DNA of 48,486 bases from Clostridia bacterium. GTDB taxonomy: Bacteria > Bacillota > Clostridia > Oscillospirales > Acutalibacteraceae. Positions 42,469 through 48,486 of the stretch are shown piece by piece. Location of the stretch: positions 1 through 48,486 of the forward strand of contig JAFWZR010000008.1 in NCBI GenBank assembly GCA_017522225.1. Reading direction: 5' to 3'. The notes beneath the pieces are model-generated. The model had not been told where the DNA came from and searched no databases. It saw only the letters and a list, made by a program, of their open reading frames with translations. Position 1 is the first letter of the stretch. Every line of letters begins with the position of its first letter. Both the position numbers and the translations under genes were made by a program.

Positions 42469-42810
42469 TTATTCATTGCGAGCACCCTTAATAAAACTAA
42501 GATGCTCTTCGGCTTCGTCAATGCAATAAATAAGATTATATTGCTCGACTTCTTTCGGGTACTTTTCAGCTGTTTTTCGAAGTGCTTCAATAATTCTCTC
42601 TGACGGAAATATGTCAATAATTTCATTGTATATTTCACTTAACCACGAAAACTCATCAGCGGTACAATCATTTTCAATAAAATCGACAACTCCATCAAAA
42701 TTTTCAGATATAATTGACAATACAGCTTTCCAGCTTTGCTGTACTCCATAATCCCATTCATCATCTATTGATGTTCTTTTTTCAATAGCTTCCCTAATTT
42801 TTTCTGTCAT
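42469..42810 (-). CDS. Acidic small protein, probable immunity protein
   Basis: The 113-aa protein overlaps the toxin-like gene by ATGA (42807-42810), so the two are translated together. 27 of its residues are Asp or Glu (about 24 percent), against 13 Lys or Arg, the profile of many immunity proteins. Helical segments such as KYPKEVEQYNLIYCIDEAEE dominate. No family was recognised. An immunity role is inferred from position behind an EndoU-like toxin and from charge. Confidence 0.55.
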   Translation of the reverse strand: MTEKIREAIEKRTSIDDEWDYGVQQSWKAVLSIISENFDGVVDFIENDCTADEFSWLSEIYNEIIDIFPSERIIEALRKTAEKYPKEVEQYNLIYCIDEAEEHLSFIKGARNE

Positions 42811-43316
42811 AATTTCTTTTTCCTCCTTAATACAGAACTTTGGTCACTATCTGGAAAAACTGTTGCGATTTTACCGTTAGTACGAATCACCCCGACTCGT
42901 ACCCCTTTATATACGCCGTAAACTCGTACACCATCAGATACTCTACGATTAGATTTTAACCCTGCTACGTGTTCACCAGCACGACGAATGTCTTTTTCCG
43001 TCCACGACTTAGGAAACCACGATTGTCCTGTGTTTCTTTTCTTGTTCCTTTGCATATGATTTGGAATATTACCAACACGAACGCCGTTGGGATAGGTTTT
43101 AACGATATTATACTTGATTCCGTATTTATCAAGTAATTCCATACCTTTTTGGCTGTGTCCTCCGTTATTAAGTCGCAGTTTTATTACCATTTCTCCGTTG
43201 ACACGGGTTTGGCTACGGGTAAATGCACCTTCACTTGAATGTACGAGGGCAAAATCGCTAACACTTCGTCCTGAGCCTTTGGTGTTGAGATAACGCCCGT
43301 TTTTGCTTGTACCCAT
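42807..43316 (-). CDS. EndoU-like nuclease toxin
   Basis: The 169-aa protein starts at the ATG at 43316, one base after the DUF4417 stop, with AAGGTGG upstream; a longer frame overlapping the upstream gene is rejected. The C-terminal half (about residues 99-156) matches the bacterial EndoU pattern: SWFPKSWTEKDIRRAGEHVA, DGVRVYGVYKGVRVGVI and NGKIATVFP. Candidate catalytic His residues are in GGHSQKG and GEHVAG. The N-terminal part (FALVHSSEGAFTRSQ, LLDKYGIKYNIVKTYPNGVR) is a conserved pre-toxin region rather than a signal peptide. EndoU domains in polymorphic toxins cut tRNA or other RNA. The assignment is by pattern, not by alignment. Confidence 0.65.
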   Translation of the reverse strand: MGTSKNGRYLNTKGSGRSVSDFALVHSSEGAFTRSQTRVNGEMVIKLRLNNGGHSQKGMELLDKYGIKYNIVKTYPNGVRVGNIPNHMQRNKKRNTGQSWFPKSWTEKDIRRAGEHVAGLKSNRRVSDGVRVYGVYKGVRVGVIRTNGKIATVFPDSDQSSVLRRKKKL

Positions 43317-43317
43317 A

Positions 43318-43995
43318 TCAAACCACCTTCTTCCCTTTGTGGACGTAGGTAGTCCAATCGGGCAGATGATGAAAACGGGTATAGCGCTCATACTTACCAA
43401 AGATTTTGGGATTATACGAGCCGTACACGATAACATCCTGCGGTGCTAATTCGGTTAGCATTGCCTCAAGTCCTGCTTCAAGGTAGTATTTATCCTCTTT
43501 GCTTTTACTGCACCCATAAGTGCCGATTGACACAATGCTGTTTTTCGGTATGCCCGAAAATGCGGGTATGTAATCAAAAATACCCTTTGTGTATGTTCTT
43601 TCGTCGCCCCAACGGGCATTAGGAATAACATACTTTCCTTGCTGTTGCAAATAATATCCTACGGAACGGCTCACACCGATATTTGCGATTTGTTCCCAAA
43701 GCGGCATATCTCGGTAAAGAGAGCAATCGGGCGTGGAGATTATTTGAACATCTTTCAGTTCGTCAATGTAATTCTGCGGTATGCTGACGAACTCTCTAAA
43801 TTCGGGATCTTGCTCATAAAACACAAGCATTTCTTCCGAAGGATTGGTGATTGCCTTTCTTTTTGAAAAAGGAATGGCAACCGAAGGTATAACGATTTCT
43901 TTGGGAGCTTCCAAGACAGGAATTTCAAGAAAACCCTCAAAAAAGGCGGTTTCAATCAACTTTGAATTGAAACCATCATAAAACAAACTAAGCAT
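43318..43995 (-). CDS. DUF4417 protein
   Basis: The 225-aa protein matches the DUF4417 pattern: MLSLFYDGFNSKLIETAFFE at the start, then FLEIPVLEAPKEIVIPSV, MPLWEQIANIGVSRSVGYYL, GKYVIPNARWGDERTY and ELAPQDVIVYGSYNPKIFG. DUF4417 genes are common on phages and conjugative elements and have no known function. It is the first gene of the three-gene operon with the EndoU-like toxin and its probable immunity gene, and it is divergent from an XRE repressor. A mobile-element origin of this cassette is therefore likely. Confidence 0.75.
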   Translation of the reverse strand: MLSLFYDGFNSKLIETAFFEGFLEIPVLEAPKEIVIPSVAIPFSKRKAITNPSEEMLVFYEQDPEFREFVSIPQNYIDELKDVQIISTPDCSLYRDMPLWEQIANIGVSRSVGYYLQQQGKYVIPNARWGDERTYTKGIFDYIPAFSGIPKNSIVSIGTYGCSKSKEDKYYLEAGLEAMLTELAPQDVIVYGSYNPKIFGKYERYTRFHHLPDWTTYVHKGKKVV

Positions 43996-44059
43996 ATTTT
44001 ACCACCCTTTAAACTAATTTTCAATATAGACTTGACAGCCTATAAAAAACAAATTACAA

Positions 44060-44102
44060 TTCAGTAAATAGAATTTATAATCAAAAAATTCTATTTACTG
44101 AA
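44060..44102. promoter_or_regulatory. Inverted-repeat operator 1
   Basis: A 17-bp perfect inverted repeat (TTCAGTAAATAGAATTT and its complement) with a 9-bp spacer lies 65 bp upstream of the DUF4417 start, in the divergent control region. It shares the core AATTCAGT/ACTGAATT with operator 2. Confidence 0.7.
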
Positions 44103-44150
44103 TATTATCATAACAATGGGATTTTGTCACAATATCGCAGCAAGACGAAT

Positions 44151-44182
44151 AAACTGAATTTTTTAACAACAAAATTCAGTTT
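44151..44182. promoter_or_regulatory. Inverted-repeat operator 2
   Basis: A 12-bp inverted repeat AAACTGAATTTT / AAAATTCAGTTT with an 8-bp spacer lies 20 bp before the XRE repressor start. It would sit over the start site or leader of the repressor gene. The half-site matches operator 1, implying one protein, probably the XRE product, binds both. Confidence 0.7.
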
Positions 44183-44202
44183 GCTGAACTTGGAGGTATA
44201 AG

Positions 44203-44877
44203 ATGGTATATAATAAATTTATCGAAGTAGATGAAAATGCACCGATGTATTCAAAAAGAATAGCTTTATTACTAAATAAATATCACATGACACAAAAGGA
44301 GTTATCCGATAAGTGTACTAATGTATCAGAAAGCACATTAACCGCATGGATAAAGGGAGACAAAAATGGTAAACGAACTGAACCTAAAATTGAAGGGTTA
44401 AATGAAGTTGCGAAAGTTTTTGGTGTTTCGCTCGATTATCTTGTTGGAAATTCTGATGTAGCTTCTCTTCAAACAACATTACGTGCTGTTTGTGAATATA
44501 CCGGTTTATCAGAACACGCTGTAATCAACTTAATAGATAAAAATAATAATTCGGATATTGAATATGTTAATTATTTAATTGAATATGGTTTTGTTAGAGG
44601 ATTCTTTTATGAATTAGCTTTATATATTTGTTCAGATAATATGTCGATAGCAAAATCAACTGAGCAGGCATTAGATATGATGACGGGAGAGGATGAAGAC
44701 TTAAAAAGATATATCGAAAACGATGATAATTTTACGAGAGATTTAATGATACGGTGCAAAAATCCGCTAAGCATAAGAACTTCATTTCAAAGTGGAATAT
44801 TTGAAAAAGCACAGATTCTAGAACTGATCGAGCGCTTAAGAATGATCAAAGAAGATGTTTTAAATAAAAAGCCTTGA
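44203..44877 (+). CDS. XRE-family repressor
   Basis: The 224-aa protein has an N-terminal Cro/CI-type helix-turn-helix at about residues 18-83 (YHMTQKELSDKCTNVSESTL, then LNEVAKVFGVSLDYLVGN). The C-terminal 140 residues are helical and not recognised. GGAGGT precedes the ATG at 44203. It is divergent from the DUF4417-toxin-immunity operon, with two similar inverted repeats between, the classical layout for a repressor that controls itself and the opposite operon. Base composition is more AT-rich than the core genes, consistent with acquired DNA. Confidence 0.8.
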   Translation: MVYNKFIEVDENAPMYSKRIALLLNKYHMTQKELSDKCTNVSESTLTAWIKGDKNGKRTEPKIEGLNEVAKVFGVSLDYLVGNSDVASLQTTLRAVCEYTGLSEHAVINLIDKNNNSDIEYVNYLIEYGFVRGFFYELALYICSDNMSIAKSTEQALDMMTGEDEDLKRYIENDDNFTRDLMIRCKNPLSIRTSFQSGIFEKAQILELIERLRMIKEDVLNKKP

Positions 44878-45008
44878 CCTTATTGACAAAACAGAAAGAA
44901 CAGAATGCTTTTCTAACCTTGGTTCTTCTTTCTTGTTAGACTTCTGCTTCCACAGTAAAGCACCTATAAAAAAGCAGTAATACTTGAACATCTCACTACC
45001 ACCAACGA

Positions 45009-45042
45009 CAAAAACTCCTCACCGATTTCTCGATGAGGAGTT
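45009..45042 (-). terminator. Terminator on the minus strand
   Basis: Read on the minus strand, a 13-bp stem (one mismatch) AACTCCTCATCGA with a GAAA loop ends in GTTTTTG. It lies about 105 bp after the interrupted radical SAM gene and would end that transcript. Confidence 0.8.
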
Positions 45043-45091
45043 CATTTTAAATATAAAGTTTTACTTCAATATCTCGCCAGCATTTTACTCT
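45039..45091. repeat. Outer repeat, right copy
   Basis: Matches the left copy at 41045-41098 in the same orientation (shared TTTAAATATA and AGTTTTACTTCAATATCTC). The copies delimit a 4-kb segment. Confidence 0.7.
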
Positions 45092-45148
45092 GCGGGTTTT
45101 GGATATGCGGAATTACCGGACAAAGATATGTGATACTTCCGCATTTTA

Positions 45149-46618
45149 TTATTTTTTAATATATTTCTTCTTAATTGCAGGAAAGAAATTTGCATAATAT
45201 GCTGTTTTGAGGAACTCGATACCGGCTGAATAAAATGACACTACAAAAGAGATTAGCTCCCCTGTCTTGACGGATTTAACTGCATCTGTAATAACTTTTC
45301 TTGCAAAGCCAAATTTCTTTGTTCCCGGAACATCATCAGCTAAGAAACTTCTCCACATAAAATATGCCCTTATCACCTTTATATCGATATCAGGAATCTC
45401 GGAATAATTATACTCCAGCTTTTCCATCGGACTGGTTTTTAAGATTTCTTCGAGATGTTTCACTTCAGCGTATCTTCCGCTTGCTACCAAAGACTTATAC
45501 AAATCAGATCCGGGAACCACAACAAGGTAATTCAGGTTAATCAGTTTTGTATCCAGCCTGCTTATAAGTTCAACTGTTTTCTTAAGATCATCCGTCGTCT
45601 CACCGGGAAATCCTACAATAAAAGAACCTACGCAGGCAATATCCGCTTCCTTACAAGCGCTGAAAGTATCAATAATTCTATCATATTTAATTTTTTTGTT
45701 GATTTTTTCCAAAATATTGACAGAACCACTTTCAATCCCGAAGAATATCCATCGGCAACCGCATTCATACATATAAGCAAAGTCGTCTTTATCAAACAAA
45801 CCAACCCTTGTCTGACAACCCCAGACAAAATCCAAGTTCAGATTCTTAAGTTGGGTACAGATTTCTCTCATTTCCGCCTTGTTTCGGCACCATAGCTCAT
45901 CTGCAAAATATACGCCATCCATCCCATATGCAGTCACTAAATGCTTGATTTCATCAAGCAATACGCTCAATGGTCTTTTTCTGTATGTACACTTATGAAA
46001 ATCTTTGTTATAGCAAAAAGTACAACTGTGCGGACAGCCTTTTGCTGAATACAGATACAACATTTTCGTACAGCCGTACGAGCTTTGAAAATATTTCGGA
46101 GTGTCTATTAACTCCCAATTAATCGGGGGCAATGCTGCAAGATCAATAAAATCCCTTTCTCCGGTAAAAAACAGCTTATTATCATTACTTCTGACAACGA
46201 GGCCCTTGACTGCAGAAAGCTCAGATTCATTATTTTCAAGACACTCCACAATTTCAAGCCAGGTTTCTTCACCCTCACCGACAGAAACCGCATCAAAGCA
46301 AGAATAATCCATAACAGCCACGCTGATAGCCGATGCAAGCGGTCCACCTACAACAACTGTAATATCTTTCTTTTTCAGTTCTTCACCCAGGAATATAGTA
46401 TCCGAGACAGATTTATACGAAATCATCGAAATGCTCACAACACCCGGATTAAAATCATTAACAATATCCTCCTATTTTGTTTTATCAACTGTACGGTCAT
46501 AAATTTTCACAATATGCCCCTTACTTTCAAGATACGAAGCAATTGAAAGTAAACCTAACGGAGCCGTAACAGATCTTGTGTATTTAGCAGTTGACGGATT
46601 AATAAACAAAACCTTCAT
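45149..46618 (-). pseudogene. B12-type radical SAM gene interrupted by in-frame TAG
   Basis: Reading from the ATG at 46618 (MKVLFINPSTAKYTRSVTAP), one frame runs to 45149 but contains TAG at 46472-46474, after ...YDRTVDKTK. The same frame continues EDIVNDFNPGVVSISMISYK and then a normal class B radical SAM protein: TVVVGGPLASAI, VSVGEGEETWLEIVE, AKGCPHSCTFCYNKDF (C195, C199, C202, canonical spacing) and SFIVGFPGETTDDLKK. Without the stop it would be 489 aa, all domains complete. A natural second start (GTG at 46438) gives only a truncated cobalamin domain and has no ribosome site at the right distance. A nonsense mutation is most likely; stop-codon readthrough or an assembly error are alternatives. 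Confidence 0.75.
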
Positions 46619-46669
46619 AATCAATCCTTGCGAAAAAGTGAGTCTACCAAGAAAGATTAAAATCAAGCG

Positions 46670-47254
46670 TTATATTTTCTTTTTCATCAAGCCGTGCTTG
46701 TTACAATAAATGTACAACACTCCCCTGCCGCGCAGCTGAATACGCGTGTCGGCATTACCTTCCGGATAAAGCTTAACAAACTGTACTCTGTCTGTCGTCA
46801 GATATGCAATAAATGAAATATAGTGGCTCTTGGTCATCTCGTGATTAACGGTTATAAAATGCTCGTCCTCTACTTTTTCAACAGTAATCCGATGTTCGTT
46901 ATCTGCTTCTTCAGCTTCAAGTGCAGGCAAAGTAATTCCGCAGCAGCTGACCGCAACATCGCCCATACTGCGGACAATATTACCGCACAACGGGCAAACA
47001 TAAAATTTTGAACGCAGAATATTTGAAGATACATTCTTGTTTGTGACCGTATTGCCCGACATCAGTTCCATCACCGACACGCCCAGAATCTTTGACAAAG
47101 GCTCAATCAAAGATATGTCAGGCAATCCTTTTGCCGTTTCCCACTTTGAAACAGCCTTACTGCTGACACCCAGCATATCCGCCAATTGTGTTTGTGTAAA
47201 TCTTTTTTTCTCGCGCAGGGTTTTGATTGTCGCACCCGTTATATAATTATCCAT
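46670..47254 (-). CDS. XRE regulator fused to desulfoferrodoxin (superoxide reductase)
   Basis: The start is the ATG at 47254 (194 aa), with AAAGAGGTG upstream; a GTG three codons earlier overlaps that site. Residues 5-65 form an Xre helix-turn-helix (FTQTQLADMLGVSSKAVSKW). Residues about 84-194 are a complete desulfoferrodoxin: the rubredoxin-like centre has C87, C90, C104 and C105, and the superoxide-reductase iron has H121, H138, H144, C184 and H187 (YCNKHGLMK). Both iron sites therefore look intact. It may act as a redox- or superoxide-responsive regulator, or as a DNA-binding superoxide reductase. It lies ahead of the interrupted radical SAM gene on the same strand. Confidence 0.85.
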   Translation of the reverse strand: MDNYITGATIKTLREKKRFTQTQLADMLGVSSKAVSKWETAKGLPDISLIEPLSKILGVSVMELMSGNTVTNKNVSSNILRSKFYVCPLCGNIVRSMGDVAVSCCGITLPALEAEEADNEHRITVEKVEDEHFITVNHEMTKSHYISFIAYLTTDRVQFVKLYPEGNADTRIQLRGRGVLYIYCNKHGLMKKKI

Positions 47255-47276
47255 AGTGTTCACCTCTTTGAAAACA

Positions 47277-47305
47277 ATTATAAAGCTTTGTCAGAAAGAC
47301 TGCAA
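47277..47305 (-). promoter_or_regulatory. Promoter of the HTH-desulfoferrodoxin gene
   Basis: Minus strand: -10 TATAAT at 47277-47282, a 17-bp spacer and a weak -35 TTGCAG at 47300-47305, 22 bp before the ATG. Confidence rests mainly on the -10. Confidence 0.45.
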
Positions 47306-47322
47306 CCTACTCTGCGTAGACA

Positions 47323-47354
47323 CAAAAATCCCCTTGGATTTCTCCAAGGGGATT
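47323..47354 (-). terminator. Terminator after the recombinase gene
   Basis: Minus strand: a 12-bp perfect stem AATCCCCTTGGA / TCCAAGGGGATT with a GAAA loop, followed by TTTTTG. It lies 45 bp after the recombinase stop and separates it from the next gene. Confidence 0.9.
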
Positions 47355-47398
47355 GATTGTTTATTTAGAATGAGTTAAGATCAATCTCTTATTTCATC

Positions 47399-48486
47399 TC
47401 AGCGATAGCTGCCTGTGTCGCAATTCTGCTTGGTTGGCAGTTTACCGCCAACCACAGAAACAGAACTGTTTTTTCTTCTTTTACCCTCGGTTTTCATGTG
47501 AAGAGGGTCATTGGGGTCTCCGTCAAAGCGAAGATACCAGTCGAAGCCGTCTCTCTTTACCACAATTTTCACAACGAAGGCCTCAATCACACTTTCGGGG
47601 ATGTCTTTTTCATCCGCATTTGTGTACTGCTCGAGAGCATACTGAAGCACCGTCAGCTTGTCCTTGTAATCTGTAATTACAGGCTCTTTGTTAAGCTTCA
47701 GCTGAAGCTCCTCGATTTCGGCAGTCAGCTTTGCAATCTCTTCTTTCACCTCGGCAGTTTTCTTTGTGTAGGATTCTTTATCGATTTCCCCCTCTGCCCT
47801 CATATCAATAAAATTACTGAGCTTTGTTCTGTGTCTTTCAACCTCTCTGCACTTTTTCTCTATGATAGCCTCATAATCAACATCATCCTCTTTATCGTCA
47901 ATGTGAGCTTCAAGCATTGAGTTTGCAAGAGCCAGCACCTTGTCCTTTTCAGAAAGATAATTGCGGAAAATATAGTTTGCCATCATCTGCAGCTTCCACT
48001 CGGGAATCATAGGCACACGGCAAATGCCCTCAAGTGGTAAACCCTTTTTCTTTCGGCTTTCATAAGACCCGGTACGCACCGAGTCATAGCACTGATAACC
48101 GATAATGGATTTATCTCCCTCTTTTCTCCAAAGCTTCGTGTTGAATCTGTGACCGCATTCGCAGATAAGGAGCTTTCCCCATACCGTTGTTCTCGGTCTT
48201 TTGCCTGTTGTACTTCTTCTGCCTGTGTTAAGATTTTTCATCTGAGCTGTTTTACTTGCCATAATTAATTGCACCCTTTCAAAGTCTTCTTCAGATATAA
48301 TCGGCTCGTGTCTCCCTTTTACTTGTATCAGTTCAACCTCACCGTAATTCTTAATCTTTTTCTGTGTGAGATAATCGGGAGTATACTCCTTGTGATAGGT
48401 TATGATTCCGCAGTAGAATGTGTTTTTCAGCACGTGGCCTATTACGGTTTCATACCACCTTGTTTTGCCCATAGCAGTTTTTCTGC
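47399..48486 (-). CDS. Large serine recombinase, C-terminal part (partial)
   Basis: The frame is open at the right edge (RKTAMGKTRWYETVIGHVLK...), so only the C-terminal 362 residues are visible; the catalytic resolvase domain with its Ser lies outside. What remains is typical: the recombinase domain NTFYCGIITYHKEYTPDY and HEPIISEEDFERVQLI, a zinc-ribbon region with LLICECGHRFN, GYQCYDSVRTG and GICRVP, and then a long coiled coil (VKEEIAKLTAEIEELQLKLN). Such recombinases move integrative elements and phages, which supports an element boundary near here. Upstream codons are not visible, so whether the gene is intact is unknown. Confidence 0.88.
   Translation of the reverse strand, partial: RKTAMGKTRWYETVIGHVLKNTFYCGIITYHKEYTPDYLTQKKIKNYGEVELIQVKGRHEPIISEEDFERVQLIMASKTAQMKNLNTGRRSTTGKRPRTTVWGKLLICECGHRFNTKLWRKEGDKSIIGYQCYDSVRTGSYESRKKKGLPLEGICRVPMIPEWKLQMMANYIFRNYLSEKDKVLALANSMLEAHIDDKEDDVDYEAIIEKKCREVERHRTKLSNFIDMRAEGEIDKESYTKKTAEVKEEIAKLTAEIEELQLKLNKEPVITDYKDKLTVLQYALEQYTNADEKDIPESVIEAFVVKIVVKRDGFDWYLRFDGDPNDPLHMKTEGKRRKNSSVSVVGGKLPTKQNCDTGSYR

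Larger units (their letters stand above)
44878..45148. other. Intergenic repeat region right of the repressor
   Basis: This 271-bp stretch contains a minus-strand terminator hairpin at 45009-45042, the right outer repeat copy at 45039-45091, and an 8-bp inverted repeat ATGCGGAA/TTCCGCAT at 45105-45144 with a 24-nt loop. No gene with a ribosome binding site was found. Confidence 0.6.

Noticed and set aside
42321-42491. TTG-started small gene downstream of the right inner repeat
   Set aside because: A ribosome site precedes it, but the frame lacks recognisable protein features and the left copy stops after 8 codons, so it is more likely a relic.
41007-45091. CRISPR array
   Set aside because: The repeats are few, unequal in spacing and hairpin-rich; no regularly spaced repeats or cas genes occur.
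46472-46666. Separate 64-aa gene upstream of the radical SAM gene
   Set aside because: It is in the same frame as the following gene and supplies its missing first strand of the cobalamin domain; the TAG interruption explains the split.

Overview
The window looks like a chromosomal segment of a gut or rumen Clostridia, most likely an Oscillospiraceae (Ruminococcus-like) bacterium. This rests on the Firmicute gene order of the S10/spc ribosomal operon with map-infA-rpmJ, zinc-type S14, L24 and adenylate kinase, AAGGAGG-type ribosome binding sites, consensus TTGACA-17-TATAAT promoters, and a BspA-like leucine-rich-repeat protein ending in a dockerin. No species can be assigned from the sequence alone.

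1-12596 (minus strand): the S10-spc-alpha operon, transcribed from a promoter at 12568-12596 through rpsJ, rplC, rplD, rplW, rplB, rpsS, rplV, rpsC, rplP, rpmC, rpsQ, rplN, rplX, rplE, rpsZ, rpsH, rplF, rplR, rpsE, rpmD, rplO, secY, adk, map, infA and rpmJ (cut by the window). The roughly 300-nt leader ahead of rpsJ folds into several strong hairpins, one terminator-like, and could be a regulatory leader. 12761-16227 (plus): a GH3-family acyl-adenylating enzyme followed by an exported LCAT-like hydrolase whose nucleophile position is Cys. 16247-21752 (minus): a five-gene operon typA - exported alpha/beta hydrolase - ribF - family 4 uracil-DNA glycosylase - exported metallophosphoesterase.

21762-28078: a metallophosphoesterase, two tandem miniature proteins (49 and 44 aa) each with its own promoter and terminator, an AbrB/zinc-ribbon regulator with a BspA-dockerin surface protein, then a minus-strand pair (flavin-type oxidase and a third metallophosphoesterase). 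28120-39199: the most unusual block. A perfect-consensus promoter containing two palindromes drives four B12-type radical SAM genes with an embedded family 2 glycosyltransferase. A fifth radical SAM gene lies convergent, behind a PnuC-like transporter. The five enzymes form two paralogous families: three of about 640 aa with a CX3CX2C cluster motif and two of about 605 aa with CX4CX2C. No precursor peptide or known pathway marker is visible, so the product is unknown.

39217-48486: an alkaline-phosphatase-superfamily protein and a RibD-like reductase, then an accessory region. It holds an XRE-TPR regulator, a DUF4417 - EndoU-like toxin - acidic putative immunity operon divergent from an XRE repressor over two inverted-repeat operators, related repeats at both ends of this 4-kb cassette, a sixth B12 radical SAM gene interrupted by an in-frame TAG, an XRE regulator fused to a complete desulfoferrodoxin, and the C-terminal part of a large serine recombinase cut by the right edge. 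No rRNA, tRNA or CRISPR array was recognised.
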